Virus record (IMG/VR): IMGVR_UViG_3300042006_000033
Span: 1 to 39,942 of that record
Source of the DNA: a virus
Reading direction: 5' to 3' (one strand)
Length of the DNA: 39,942 nt
In this document: positions 5,899-15,701 of the stretch, one piece after another
How positions within the stretch are numbered: the first letter of the stretch is position 1
How the letters are laid out: each line of letters opens with the position of its first letter
The notes under the pieces: generated by a model
Databases searched by the model: none
Told to the model about the DNA's origin: nothing
What the model saw: only the letters and a program-made list of their open reading frames with translations
Program-made: the position numbers and the translations under genes

Positions 5899-8081
5899 TG
5901 GCCGACAATGAACGACTCAATTCCATCCTGTGTAAGTTTGACGCAGACTGGATGGCGAGCGACGAAGCCAGAACCGAAGCGACAAACGACCTGTATTTTA
6001 GCCGGGTGTCGCAGTGGGATGACTGGTTATCAGATTACACAACCCTGCAATACCGTGGCCAGTTCGATGTAGTGCGCCCTGTTGTGCGTAAGCTCGTTGC
6101 TGAGATGCGCCGCAACCCTATCGACGTACTATTCAGGCCAAAGGATGGCGCAGACCCAAACAGTGCTGATGTACTGATGGGAATGTATCGCACAGACATG
6201 CGTCACAATACCGCGAAGATATCTGTGAACATTGCTGTTCGTGAGCAGATTGAAGCAGGCGTGGGGGCGTGGCGCTTAATTACTGAATACGAAGACCAGG
6301 ACCCAACCAGCAATAATCAGGTTATCCGCCGTGTTCCTATTCATGAGGCTTGCACCCACGTAGTCTGGGACAGCAACAGCAAGCAGATGGACAAGAGCGA
6401 TGCAATGCATTGCACAGTCATCAATGCTATGAGCCGTGACGGATGGAAAGCATTTGCTGAGAAGAACGGATTCGATGATGACGAAATCCCATCGTTCCAG
6501 AATCCGGAAATGAACTGGCTATTCCCATGGCTGACCAGCGATGTTGTTTATGTTGGTGAGTATTACGAGGTAGAAGAGAAGAAAGAAACCGTTTTTATCT
6601 ATCAGGACCCACTGACAGGCGAGCCGGTAAGCTACTTCCAGCGCGACATCAAAGACGTTATCGATGAGCTTGCTGATAAAGGCATGATCAAGGTAGCCGA
6701 GAAGAAGGTTAAGCGTCGCCGTGTATATAAATCAATCATCACCTGCACAACCATCCTGAAAGACCGCGAGCCTATTGCAGGTGAACACATTCCGATTGTT
6801 CCAGTGTTCGGTGAGTGGTCATTTGCAGGCGACAAAGAGGTTTATGAAGGTGTAGTCAGGCTGACGAAAGATGGTCAGCGCCTGCGCAACATGATCATGT
6901 CATTCAACGCCGACATCGTTGCTCGCACACCGAAGAAGAAACCTATCTTCTGGCCTGAGCAAATCGAAGGCTATGAGTACATGTACGGTGGTAATGACGA
7001 CTACCCCTACTACCTACTCAACCGAACAGACGAGAACAATGGCGACCTTCCTGTGCAGCCTATCTCGTACATGGAAAACCCTGAAGTCCCACAGGCTAAC
7101 GCATACATGCTCGAAGCGGCGACTAACTCAGTTAGCCAGGTCGCAACGATGGGTGTTGATGCAGAAGCCGCAAACGGTCAGGTAGCATTCGATACCGTCA
7201 ATCAGCTGAACATGCGAGCAGACCTTGAAACGTTTGTGTTTCAGGACAACCTTGCTACTGCAATGCGTCGTGATGGAGAGATTTACCAGTCAATGGTGAA
7301 CGACATCTATGACGTACCTCGTCAGGTGATGATGACACTTGAGGATGGAACCGAGAAACAGGTTCAGTTGCTCACTCAGGCGGTCGATTATCAGACCGGA
7401 ACGGTGGTCACACTTAACGACATTCGCGGTCGCTATGAGTGTTACACGGACACTGGACCATCATTCCAGAGCATGAAGGAGCAGAACCGGGCAGAGATTC
7501 AGGAATTGCTCGCCAAGGTTCCTCCTGGCACACCTGAATGGCAGATGTTGTTGCTTCAATACTTCACATTACTCGACGGTAAAGGCGTTGAGATGATGCG
7601 TGAGTACGCCAATAAACAACTTGTCATGATGGGACTTAAGAAACCTGAAACTCCTGAAGAAATGCAAATGGTTCAGCAGGCACAGCAGCAACCTGAACAG
7701 CCATCGGCAGAACAGATGCAAGCGCAAGGCGTATTGCTCACCGGACAGGCAGATCTTCTTAATGCGCAGGTTAAACAGCAACAGCTTCAGGTAGACGCTG
7801 CCAAAGTCGACAGCGCCAACCAGCTAAATCAGGCGAAGATTGCTGAAATCTTCAACAGCATGGACCTGGATAAGCAAGCAGCTTTCCGGGACTTCTTAAA
7901 CCTCATGCAGAAAGCGCAGAACGAATCCGCAGCCGATGCACGAGCCAACGCAGAACTACTTCTGAAAGGCGATAGCCAGCAGCACTCACAACGCATGGAC
8001 TTCGCCAACCTCCTGCAACCGCAGAGACAAAATCCACCTTCCGGCAGAGCAGCCGAGCGTACCTCAATAAGAGAGAGTTAA
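5898..8081 (+). CDS. 1: Portal protein, P22 gp1 type
   Basis: Dodecameric ring at one vertex through which DNA enters and leaves, and the platform for gp4 and terminase. At 727 aa it matches P22 gp1 (725 aa) and shares long recognisable stretches such as [20 protein letters not shown] and the segment around [20 protein letters not shown]. Residues about 600-727 are Gln-rich and helical, corresponding to the barrel that projects into the P22 capsid. The extreme C-terminus ([14 protein letters not shown]) also resembles P22. Confidence 0.97.
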   Translation: MADNERLNSILCKFDADWMASDEARTEATNDLYFSRVSQWDDWLSDYTTLQYRGQFDVVRPVVRKLVAEMRRNPIDVLFRPKDGADPNSADVLMGMYRTDMRHNTAKISVNIAVREQIEAGVGAWRLITEYEDQDPTSNNQVIRRVPIHEACTHVVWDSNSKQMDKSDAMHCTVINAMSRDGWKAFAEKNGFDDDEIPSFQNPEMNWLFPWLTSDVVYVGEYYEVEEKKETVFIYQDPLTGEPVSYFQRDIKDVIDELADKGMIKVAEKKVKRRRVYKSIITCTTILKDREPIAGEHIPIVPVFGEWSFAGDKEVYEGVVRLTKDGQRLRNMIMSFNADIVARTPKKKPIFWPEQIEGYEYMYGGNDDYPYYLLNRTDENNGDLPVQPISYMENPEVPQANAYMLEAATNSVSQVATMGVDAEAANGQVAFDTVNQLNMRADLETFVFQDNLATAMRRDGEIYQSMVNDIYDVPRQVMMTLEDGTEKQVQLLTQAVDYQTGTVVTLNDIRGRYECYTDTGPSFQSMKEQNRAEIQELLAKVPPGTPEWQMLLLQYFTLLDGKGVEMMREYANKQLVMMGLKKPETPEEMQMVQQAQQQPEQPSAEQMQAQGVLLTGQADLLNAQVKQQQLQVDAAKVDSANQLNQAKIAEIFNSMDLDKQAAFRDFLNLMQKAQNESAADARANAELLLKGDSQQHSQRMDFANLLQPQRQNPPSGRAAERTSIRES

Positions 8082-8084
8082 ATC

Positions 8085-8999
8085 ATGACCGATACCACCA
8101 ATATTCAGGGCTCTGAAGGCCAGTCTGTGCACGTCGATAACGCGGCGGCATCCGCAATCGATAATGCGTCAAATGCCAATGACGCAGCGCTGCAAGATCA
8201 AGGTTTCGAAATAGTTCTGAGTGGCGATGAGGCAAAACCATACCCGGGTAAAGACGCCAGTAATGCTGAGAAAGCGCAGTACCGTCTTGAGCGCAAGCGT
8301 CAACGTGAGCTTGAGCAGCAGGCGGAAGCTGTAAAGCGTGGCGAATTGCCGGAGAACTTACGGGTCGCTCCTGACCTCCCATCTAAGCCAAATGTGACTG
8401 ACTACTTTGGCGATGACGCCCTGTATGGCAAATACAACGGCGACACCGTCATGGCGGCAGCTGCATTCCAGCAGGCAAACGATGAGTGGAATAACAAATC
8501 TTTAGACGCCCGAAGCAATGCAGTGGCAGAGCAGGGCCGAAAGGTTCAGGAGTTCACCCAGCAATCAGCGCAGTACGTCGATGCTGCCCGTAAACACTAT
8601 GACGCGGCGGAGAAGCTCAACATTCCTGACTATCAGGACAAGGAAGATGCTTTCATGCAGATCGTGCCAGCCCCGGTTGCGACTGACATCATGCGCCTCT
8701 TCCCTGAGAAATCCGCCGCGCTCATGTATCACCTTGGGGCTAACCCCGAGAAAGCCCGCCAGTTACTGGCGATGGGCGGGCAGTCCGCGCTGATTGAACT
8801 CACTCGACTCTCTGAACGTTTAACTCTCAAACCTCGCGGTAAACAAGTATCAAGCGCTCCCCCTGCAGATGAGCCCATCACTGGTGAAGTAGTAGCTGCA
8901 AACGTAGCTGCGCTTAAGAAGAAGATGGAAGAAGCATCCAGCAAGGGTGACGTAGAGACCTACCGCAAGATTAAGAAACAATTACAAGGAATCCGATAA
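8085..8999 (+). CDS. 8: Scaffolding protein, P22 gp8 type
   Basis: Internal scaffold that directs coat assembly into a procapsid and then leaves for reuse. At 304 aa against 303 in P22, its middle is close to P22 gp8 ([38 protein letters not shown]). The last 30 residues form the basic helix-turn-helix that binds coat ([19 protein letters not shown]). The acidic N-terminal 60 residues diverge most, as expected for the part regulating synthesis and release. It starts 3 bp after the portal stop and overlaps the coat gene by one base. Confidence 0.96.
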   Translation: MTDTTNIQGSEGQSVHVDNAAASAIDNASNANDAALQDQGFEIVLSGDEAKPYPGKDASNAEKAQYRLERKRQRELEQQAEAVKRGELPENLRVAPDLPSKPNVTDYFGDDALYGKYNGDTVMAAAAFQQANDEWNNKSLDARSNAVAEQGRKVQEFTQQSAQYVDAARKHYDAAEKLNIPDYQDKEDAFMQIVPAPVATDIMRLFPEKSAALMYHLGANPEKARQLLAMGGQSALIELTRLSERLTLKPRGKQVSSAPPADEPITGEVVAANVAALKKKMEEASSKGDVETYRKIKKQLQGIR

Positions 9000-10288
9000 T
9001 GGCTCTTAACGAAGGTCAAATGGTGACACTGGCTATCGATGAAGTAATCGAAACCATCACCAGTCTCACCCCTATGGCTCAAAAGGCCGGCAAGTACACT
9101 CCACCGGCCGCAGAAATGCAGCGCTCAAGTAACACCATCTGGATGCCTGTAGAGCAGGAATCTCCTACTCAGGAAGGATGGGACCTGACTGGTCAATCCA
9201 CCGGCATTCTGGAGCTTAACGTTCCGGTAAGTCTGGGTGAGCCTGATAACGACTTCTTCCAGTTACGCGCTGATGACCTGCGAGACGAAACCTCATATCG
9301 TCGTCGTATCAATGCGGCCGCCAAGAAACTGGCAAGCAACTGTGAAGTTAAGGTCGCTAACCTGGCGGCTGAAATGGGCTCTCTGGTTGTTACCAGTGAT
9401 GATCCGATTGGTACCACTGCAGGTAGTGGCTGGGATTTCGTGGCTGACGCAGAAGAAATCATGTTCTCCCGTGAACTGAATCGCGACTCAGGCCTTTCTT
9501 ACTTCTTTAACCCGAAGGATTACAAGGCAGCAGGTCACGACCTGATTAACCGCGACATGTTCGGGCGCATCCCTGAAGACGCGTACAAAGACGGTACTAT
9601 CCAGCGCCAGGTAGCTGGCTTTGATGACGTTCTGCGCTCTCCTAAGTTACCAACTCTGGCGGCATCTACTGCTACCGGCCTTACAGTTAGCGGAGCACAG
9701 AAATTCCAGCCTGTAGCGTGGGATTTGGACGCAGACGGCAACAAGCGCAACGTTGATAACCGACTGGCAACTGTAACTCTGTCTGCAACTACTGGTCTGA
9801 AGCGTGGTGACAAGATTAGCTTCACCGGCGTGAAGTTCCTGTCGCAAATGGCTAAGAACGTGCTGACCCACGACGCAACCTTCTCAGTGGTTCGCGTTAT
9901 CGATGGTACTCACATCGAGATCACTCCTAAGCCTATTGCACTCGACGACACTGCGCTGTCACCAGAGCAGCGTGCTTATGCCAACGTGAACACCTCACTG
10001 GCTAACAGCATGGCCGTGAATGTGCTCAACACCACCACTACGCGTACCAACGTGTTCTGGGCTGATGACTCAATCCGTATCGTGAGCCAGCCAATCCCGG
10101 CTAACCACGAACTGTTTGCTGGCATGAAAACCAAACCATTCAGCATCCCGGAAGTGGGTATCAATGGCATTTTCGCTACTCAGGGCGATATCAGCACTCT
10201 GTCTGGCCTGTGCCGTATCGCTGTCTGGTATGGCGTTAACGCCACCCGCCCAGAGTCAATCGGCGTTGGCCTGGCAGACCAGGCGTAA
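8999..10288 (+). CDS. 5: Major coat protein, P22 gp5 type
   Basis: HK97-fold subunit of the icosahedral capsid. At 429 aa against 430 in P22 gp5 it is recognisably similar throughout ([24 protein letters not shown]-like [16 protein letters not shown]; the C-terminal [20 protein letters not shown]). Residues about 222-345 correspond to the inserted I-domain that guides folding in P22 coat. A strong terminator-like hairpin follows 6 bp after the stop. Confidence 0.97.
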   Translation: MALNEGQMVTLAIDEVIETITSLTPMAQKAGKYTPPAAEMQRSSNTIWMPVEQESPTQEGWDLTGQSTGILELNVPVSLGEPDNDFFQLRADDLRDETSYRRRINAAAKKLASNCEVKVANLAAEMGSLVVTSDDPIGTTAGSGWDFVADAEEIMFSRELNRDSGLSYFFNPKDYKAAGHDLINRDMFGRIPEDAYKDGTIQRQVAGFDDVLRSPKLPTLAASTATGLTVSGAQKFQPVAWDLDADGNKRNVDNRLATVTLSATTGLKRGDKISFTGVKFLSQMAKNVLTHDATFSVVRVIDGTHIEITPKPIALDDTALSPEQRAYANVNTSLANSMAVNVLNTTTTRTNVFWADDSIRIVSQPIPANHELFAGMKTKPFSIPEVGINGIFATQGDISTLSGLCRIAVWYGVNATRPESIGVGLADQA

Positions 10289-10291
10289 TCA

Positions 10292-10317
10292 AGAGGGGCT
10301 TCGGCCCCTTTCTTCTT
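10292..10317 (+). terminator. GC-rich hairpin after coat gene
   Basis: AGGGGC-TTCG-GCCCCT with a stable UUCG tetraloop, followed by TTTCTTCTTT. It resembles an intrinsic terminator or 3' stabiliser placed after the most highly expressed gene. Under Q control it would be read through. Confidence 0.7.
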
Positions 10318-10329
10318 TGGAGAAAAGCA

Positions 10330-10566
10330 ATGTCTAACATGGTCTACCGCCACGGTGACGGCAAGAAATGGAAAGGTATCGGTTACGACTTTGCAATCGT
10401 AAGCGATGATGACCTGAAAGAGTATCTGGATGCTGGTTGGTTTGCACATCCTGATGACTTGATTCAGGCTCCTGCAGAGCCAGAGCCAGAGCCAGAGCCA
10501 GAGAAGAAAGAACGCAAAAAGCCAGGTCGTAAACCTAAGGCGGCAACAGATGAATCTCACGACTAA
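10330..10566 (+). CDS. Small charged protein between coat and gp4
   Basis: 78 aa. The N-terminal half (about 1-45) looks folded (YRHGDGKKWKGIGYDFAIV). The rest is low complexity: a Glu-Pro repeat (PAEPEPEPEPE) followed by a basic stretch KKERKKPGRKPKA that resembles an AT-hook. GGAGAAAAG provides the ribosome binding site. The 3' end overlaps gene 4 by 17 nt. P22-type phages carry a small ORF here; its role is not known to me. Confidence 0.75.
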   Translation: MSNMVYRHGDGKKWKGIGYDFAIVSDDDLKEYLDAGWFAHPDDLIQAPAEPEPEPEPEKKERKKPGRKPKAATDESHD

Positions 10567-11053
10567 AGGCGATCTTGTTCTCGCTGCATTACGTAAGTTG
10601 GGCGTCGCCTCAAATGCCACACTAACCGATGTCGAGCCTCAGTCTATGGAAGACGGGGTTAACGACCTCGAAATGATGATGGCTGAGTGGTTTGAAGGCG
10701 ATGAAAACACACCAGGGATAGATGTAGGGTACATCTTTGCTCCAGATGGTGTGGCACCAGAACCAGGCGACGCCCACGGGCTCACTACTGGAAAGCTCAG
10801 CGCGGTATACCATAACCTGGCTATCCGGGTTTCCACAGATTACGCAGTAGAGCCGTCAGCAAAAGTTATTACCACCGCAAGATATGGCAAAGAGCGCCTT
10901 ATCAAGCTTTCTGCTATGTCACGCGCAAGCGATGCAAAATGTAAGTCCGGTTATCCAAACCGCATGCCAGTCGGCAGCGGGAACAGACTGGCTACGTATA
11001 ACGGCTGGAACTTCTTCCGGCGCAAGGAACCATGCGATAACGGGAGCGAATAA
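10550..11053 (+). CDS. 4: Tail accessory factor / head completion, P22 gp4 type
   Basis: After packaging, gp4 binds the portal and extends the channel; P22 gp4 also has peptidoglycan-hydrolase activity used during infection. At 167 aa against 166 in P22, the start (TKGDLVLAALRKLGVAS, ATLTDVEPQSMEDGVNDLE) and the end (RMPVGSGNRLATYNGWNFF) are plainly related. The start lies inside the preceding gene, and the stop overlaps gene 10 by one base (TAATG). Confidence 0.95.
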   Translation: MNLTTKGDLVLAALRKLGVASNATLTDVEPQSMEDGVNDLEMMMAEWFEGDENTPGIDVGYIFAPDGVAPEPGDAHGLTTGKLSAVYHNLAIRVSTDYAVEPSAKVITTARYGKERLIKLSAMSRASDAKCKSGYPNRMPVGSGNRLATYNGWNFFRRKEPCDNGSE

Positions 11054-12474
11054 TGCCAGTTCAGCAGCTTCCACTAATGAAAGGTGTCGGCAAGGATTAT
11101 ACCAATGCCGATTACGTTGATTTCCTCCCAGTAAACATGCTGGCTACGCCGAAAGAAGTCCTTAACTCCAACGGTTATATGCGCTCATTCCCCGGGATTA
11201 AGAAGCTTCAGGATGTAGCAGGAGTAAGCCGTGGCGGGATGTATAACACGCATGAGGATGCAGTATATAGAGTTTGCGGCACGAAACTTTATAAGTCAGG
11301 AACATCAATCGGGGATGTAACCGGAAGTGCAAGAGTAAGCATGGCCTGCAGTTACAACAGTCAGGCCATTGGCGCTAACGGGACCATGACACTTTATCGC
11401 TATGACGGTACAACAAAGACCCTGGGCAATTGGGATATCTCAACCGGATATATTCAGTATGACCTTGGCAGTCTACGGGACATGTGTAGAAACCGATCCC
11501 GTTATATCTGGAGTAAGGATGGAACAGATTCATTCTTCATAAGCGACCTTGAAGACGAATCTAAGCCCGACCGTTACGCTGCAGAGTACCGGGCAGAAAG
11601 CCAGCCAGACGGGATTATTGGCATCGATAACTGGCGTGACTTTGTAGTGTGCTTCGGAACCTCAACGATTGAGTATTTTAACCTGACAGGTAATGCCTCG
11701 GCTGTTGGCGTGGCGATATACCAGAGTCAGCCTTCTATGATGGTTCAAAAAGGCATTGCTGGTACGTACTGCAAAACGAAGTACGCCGACACTCATGCAA
11801 TTATCAGCCACCCTGCGACCGGAGCACCTTCTGTATACCTGATTAACTCAGGGGCTGTTCAGCAAATTGCCACATCAACAGTAGAGAAAATTCTCCAGAG
11901 CTACAGCGCTGACGAACTGGCTACGGCTTATATGGAAACGACGCGTTTCGAAGCGCATGAGCTTTTACTGATTCACCTTCCCCGCCATGTACTTGTGTAT
12001 GACGGTTCAGTAACGCAAGGCGGTGCTCAGTGGGCAATTCTCAAAACGGGATTCTTTGATGATGTATATCGTGCTGTAGACCTTGTTTATGAGGGGAACA
12101 CGATCACCTGCGGCGACAAGCTTTCAGGTCAACTAGGCGTGATGGACAAAGCAATATCCAGTCAATACACAGAGCAGCAGGAGCACCTGCTATATACACC
12201 CCTGTTCAAGGCTGACAACGCGCGAGTGTTCGACTTCGAGCTTGAATCCAGCACAGGCGTATCACAGTTCGCAGAGCGCATGTTTATCTCAGCAACCACA
12301 GATGGGATTAACTACGGACGTGAACAGATGATTCCCTGGAATGCCCCATTCCGCTATGACCAGAGAGCCATCTGGAAGCGATTGGGTCGCATCCGTAAGA
12401 ACATCGGCTTCAAGATAAGAATTATCACCTCATCACCTGTGACGCTTAGCGGGTGTCAGGTAAGGATAGAGTGA
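11053..12474 (+). CDS. 10: Packaged DNA stabilisation protein, P22 gp10 type
   Basis: Second tail accessory factor; hexamers bind below gp4 and anchor tailspikes and needle. At 473 aa against 472 in P22, the resemblance runs end to end (YVDFLPVNMLATPKEVLNSN; RAESQPDGIIGI; DKAISSQYTEQQEHLLYTPL; C-terminal SPVTLSGCQVRIE). It is a beta-propeller-like fold in P22-group phages. It is coupled to its neighbours by one-base overlaps. Confidence 0.96.
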   Translation: MPVQQLPLMKGVGKDYTNADYVDFLPVNMLATPKEVLNSNGYMRSFPGIKKLQDVAGVSRGGMYNTHEDAVYRVCGTKLYKSGTSIGDVTGSARVSMACSYNSQAIGANGTMTLYRYDGTTKTLGNWDISTGYIQYDLGSLRDMCRNRSRYIWSKDGTDSFFISDLEDESKPDRYAAEYRAESQPDGIIGIDNWRDFVVCFGTSTIEYFNLTGNASAVGVAIYQSQPSMMVQKGIAGTYCKTKYADTHAIISHPATGAPSVYLINSGAVQQIATSTVEKILQSYSADELATAYMETTRFEAHELLLIHLPRHVLVYDGSVTQGGAQWAILKTGFFDDVYRAVDLVYEGNTITCGDKLSGQLGVMDKAISSQYTEQQEHLLYTPLFKADNARVFDFELESSTGVSQFAERMFISATTDGINYGREQMIPWNAPFRYDQRAIWKRLGRIRKNIGFKIRIITSSPVTLSGCQVRIE

Positions 12475-13199
12475 TGGCAGATGAACCGGTAAAGGTTAAC
12501 GTGCAATCTCGCCGCGTTGACTCTTCAATCCTTCCCAATACATTCAGCCAGCCATATCGCCTCTACATAATCCAGCAAAACACTGACATGCTTAGCATTG
12601 CTAACGCTGCAAACAATGCCGGTGAACTTGCTTATGAGGCCACAGTAAAGAACGAACAGCAGGATGTCATACTTGCCGACCATGAGAGCAGGATTTCTGC
12701 GTTACGAGTTGAAGTAGACGATCACGAAATTCGCATCACTGGTAACACATCTGCGATATCAGCACTTTCTGTCAGGGTTACAACGGCTGAGGGTAATATC
12801 ACGACGCTGCAGGCCGATGTCTCAACGCTGCAGACAAACTTATCATCGTTAACTACTCGCGTAACAACTGCAGAGGGAAACATCACTACTTTGCAGGGTG
12901 ATTACGTATCCAAATCAGCGGTTACATCGCAAACTCTGGCCTCACCTCTCAACGTAGCAACCTCTTACTCTGTTGGCGGGACGAAAGTTGTTGGCACACG
13001 CAAAACAGGCTGGACCGCATCCACTGGAACCGCATCAAGAGCGGGGATAAACGGAAGCACTACATACACCGTTAGCGCCACGTATACGCAGGCAGAGATT
13101 CAGGCTATAGCAACCGGACTACAGCAGATAAGACAATGGGCTGTGGCTATGCAAACCGATATGGGAGCAACATCCGGACACGGGTTGATAAACGCATAA
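12474..13199 (+). CDS. 26: Tail needle, P22 gp26 type
   Basis: Trimeric needle that plugs the channel and is thought to help penetrate the outer membrane. The start at 12474 (one-base overlap with gene 10) gives 241 aa against 233 in P22. The N-terminal plug region (SSILPNTFSQPYRLYIIQQN) is followed by heptad coiled coil (about 60-150). This includes an internal duplication of RVTTAEGNITTLQ at about 99-111 and 128-140. The C-terminal domain starts at TSQTLASPLNVATSYSVGG. The duplicated heptads would lengthen the rod relative to P22. Confidence 0.95.
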   Translation: MADEPVKVNVQSRRVDSSILPNTFSQPYRLYIIQQNTDMLSIANAANNAGELAYEATVKNEQQDVILADHESRISALRVEVDDHEIRITGNTSAISALSVRVTTAEGNITTLQADVSTLQTNLSSLTTRVTTAEGNITTLQGDYVSKSAVTSQTLASPLNVATSYSVGGTKVVGTRKTGWTASTGTASRAGINGSTTYTVSATYTQAEIQAIATGLQQIRQWAVAMQTDMGATSGHGLINA

Positions 13200-13678
13200 T
13201 GCATATAAAGCTCATCGATAATCCGGTGAAGCTTGCAGAATTCCTAAATAACCCAGAAAACACAGGAAATATCGTAGATAGCGGGGATAAATACTTCATC
13301 AAGCCTGATGCGGTATATCTCGGCATCTATGAGGGCGTTTTGCTGGCAGGCGTTCATGAAGTGCGTAACTTCTGGCACTGTGTAGTGGAATGCCATGCAA
13401 TTTACTCCCCTGGTTTTCGCGGTGAATATGCCCTGAATGGTCACCGCTTATTCTGCAAATGGCTTCTAGACAACTCCCCATTCCTCAACAGCGTCACGAT
13501 GGTTCCAGACACTACAAAATATGGCCGTGCGCTTATTCGACTGCTTGGCGCCACGCGTATAGGCCATATGGATGACGCCTATATGAGCAATGGTAAACCA
13601 GTTGGAATCACCCTCTATCAACTACCCCGCTCGAAATATGAGGAACTCTTAAATGCTAATTCATCAGATTGCCCGTAA
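13199..13678 (+). CDS. 14: Head assembly protein, P22 gp14 / DUF2824 type
   Basis: 159 aa from the ATG at 13199, which overlaps the needle stop by one base. It occupies the slot of P22 gene 14, between 26 and 7. Features such as YLGIYEGVLLAGVHEVRNFWHCVVECHAIYSP suggest the GNAT-like fold I associate with DUF2824, but no clear acetyl-CoA loop is evident. Its role in P22 head maturation is only partly understood. The 3' end overlaps gene 7 by 26 nt. Confidence 0.8.
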   Translation: MHIKLIDNPVKLAEFLNNPENTGNIVDSGDKYFIKPDAVYLGIYEGVLLAGVHEVRNFWHCVVECHAIYSPGFRGEYALNGHRLFCKWLLDNSPFLNSVTMVPDTTKYGRALIRLLGATRIGHMDDAYMSNGKPVGITLYQLPRSKYEELLNANSSDCP

Positions 13679-14303
13679 GCACCTCAACAAAGCGGTGTAT
13701 CAGAAGGGTGGCGACAGCGGTGCCGGTGCGCAGGCCGATGCAACCAAGAAAGGCGTAGAGCTACAGCGGGATATCTGGCAAACGAACATGAAGAACCTTG
13801 CGTGGGCAACGCCACTTGCTCAGCAATACGTTTCTCAGTTGCAAGGACTGTCCACGCTTCAAGGGCAAGGCAATGCGCTAAACCAATATTACGGGTCCCA
13901 ACAATACAAAGATCTTGCGAACCAGGCTCGTTATCAAAGCCTTAATGCCGCAGAGGCAACTGGAGGTCTTGGCTCAACAGCAACCAGCAATCAGTTAGCT
14001 ACAATCGCGCCAACGCTGGGACAAAACTGGTTATCAGGGCAGATGAATAACTATCAGAACCTGGCAAATATCGGCCTCGGTGCTCTAACGGGGCAAGCCA
14101 CTGCCGGTCAGAACTACGCGAACAACACGAGTCAACTATACCAGCAGCAAGCCAACGCAGCAGCAGCAAATGCTAACCGCCCATCAGGGTTCCAGTCTGC
14201 ACTAGGTGGGGCAGCTGCAGGTGCGGCAGCAGGTACGGCAATAATGCCAGGATGGGGTACGGCAATCGGTGCCGGTGTTGGCGCACTAAGCACACTATTT
14301 TAA
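13653..14303 (+). CDS. 7: Injection (ejection) protein, P22 gp7 type
   Basis: One of three proteins ejected before the DNA to form the trans-envelope conduit. 216 aa against about 229 in P22. A short hydrophobic/basic N-terminal leader (MLIHQIARKHLNKAV) may be removed in the virion, as in P22. A Gln/Asn/Ala-rich helical middle follows, and then a C-terminal glycine/alanine-rich hydrophobic stretch (AAAGAAAGTAIMPGWGTAIG) suited to membrane insertion. It is adjacent to genes 20 and 16 as in P22. Confidence 0.9.
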   Translation: MLIHQIARKHLNKAVYQKGGDSGAGAQADATKKGVELQRDIWQTNMKNLAWATPLAQQYVSQLQGLSTLQGQGNALNQYYGSQQYKDLANQARYQSLNAAEATGGLGSTATSNQLATIAPTLGQNWLSGQMNNYQNLANIGLGALTGQATAGQNYANNTSQLYQQQANAAAANANRPSGFQSALGGAAAGAAAGTAIMPGWGTAIGAGVGALSTLF

Positions 14304-14312
14304 GAGGCATTC

Positions 14313-15701
14313 ATGGCTACATGGCAGCAGTCAGGTAACCCAGGCGGGTTGTTGGCCGGTCTTGGTTCAGTAAACGTAAATGCACCTCAGGCCAGCGATG
14401 CTAATACTGCACTGGCATACATCCGCCAGAACAACGAAGACGAGCGATCAGGCCGAAACAATATTGGCCTACAGGCATTGCAGGGTATCGGCTCTGTGAT
14501 GGATATCTACAAACAGCAAGATCAGCAGCAGAGGCAGCAGGAGTTCCAGCAGGCCTACGGTAAGGCCTATGCATCAGGTGATCGCAATGCTATGCGCCAA
14601 CTTGCTGCGCAATATCCTGACCAGGTTGATGCAGTACGCAATGGAATGAAGTTTGTAGACGAAGACCAGCGCTCAACCGTAGGTAATCTTGCGGCTGCAG
14701 CACGTCTTGCAGCAACGTCACCTGAAGCTATGGGTACATGGCTGCAGAACAATGCAGCAGACCTGCAGCGTGTTGGTCTTGACCCAAAAGAGGTGGCGCA
14801 AACCTACCAGCAGAACCCTCAGCAGTTTGGTGAGTTTGTTGACCATCTTGGAATGGCTGCGCTTGGGCCCGTTGATTACTTCAACGCACAGGACAAAATC
14901 GTCGGTCAGGCTCTCAACCGCGACAAACTGAACGAGACTATCCGCAGCAATCAGGCCGGTGAAAGCAATACTCGACGTGGACAGGATATCTCTGCTTCTA
15001 CAGCAAGACGTGCGCAAGACTTGGCTATGCAACGTGCATCCATGAAAGGTGGCGCTCAGGCAAACGGTGACCGCACTGTTCAGCTAGCAGACGGACGTAC
15101 CGTCAATGTAGGAGGCAAGCTTCATGGGGCAGGAGCCAATGCGTTCTATGAAGGCATCGATAATGACGGGAATATGGTTCGCGTGCCTGCCAGTGCAATT
15201 GCCGCTCCTGCTACTTCGGCAGCCTCAGCGCAGAATTCAGCAATGTCTAAGGACATGAATGCAATTCTCGAAGCGCCAGCTGATAAGCTGAACTTCATGA
15301 CTGGCATGACAGGCGGAAACGGCACTCCTTCATGGGATGCAGAGGCTCGCAGTCGATGGAGTGGCGGAGAGCAACGTCAGTTATTCAATGCCACCAAGCG
15401 CATTCAGGGCAAGATGCAGAATCAGGGTATTGCTGCAGCGAGGGATATGGGTGCATCAGGCATCAACACGGTTGCCGAAGCCAAGATGTACTTTCAGGGC
15501 ATGCCTCAGGTTGACTACTCTAGCCCTGAAGCAATGCAGCAATCTCTGCGTGACATCCAGCAATACACGAACGACTACAACCAGCAGTACAGCGTTAATG
15601 TGGGTAATGCTGGCGCAAAATCACAGCCGGCACGACAGGCACAGCAATCTCAACAGCAACCACAGCAAAGCGCAGGCTTCTCTTCACTATGGGGTGACTA
15701 A
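14313..15701 (+). CDS. 20: Injection protein, P22 gp20 type
   Basis: 462 aa against about 471 in P22. It is Gln-rich and largely helical with a Gly-rich N-terminus ([17 protein letters not shown]), several QQ runs ([20 protein letters not shown]) and a Gln-rich C-terminal tail. It has no signal peptide, so it is packaged in the capsid and ejected into the host envelope with gp7 and gp16. It overlaps gene 16 by one base (TAATG). Confidence 0.92.
   Translation: MATWQQSGNPGGLLAGLGSVNVNAPQASDANTALAYIRQNNEDERSGRNNIGLQALQGIGSVMDIYKQQDQQQRQQEFQQAYGKAYASGDRNAMRQLAAQYPDQVDAVRNGMKFVDEDQRSTVGNLAAAARLAATSPEAMGTWLQNNAADLQRVGLDPKEVAQTYQQNPQQFGEFVDHLGMAALGPVDYFNAQDKIVGQALNRDKLNETIRSNQAGESNTRRGQDISASTARRAQDLAMQRASMKGGAQANGDRTVQLADGRTVNVGGKLHGAGANAFYEGIDNDGNMVRVPASAIAAPATSAASAQNSAMSKDMNAILEAPADKLNFMTGMTGGNGTPSWDAEARSRWSGGEQRQLFNATKRIQGKMQNQGIAAARDMGASGINTVAEAKMYFQGMPQVDYSSPEAMQQSLRDIQQYTNDYNQQYSVNVGNAGAKSQPARQAQQSQQQPQQSAGFSSLWGD

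Noticed and set aside
10180-10620. Minus-strand frame rich in Leu-Trp repeats
   Set aside because: It is the complement of the Glu-Pro codon repeat in the gene at 10330.
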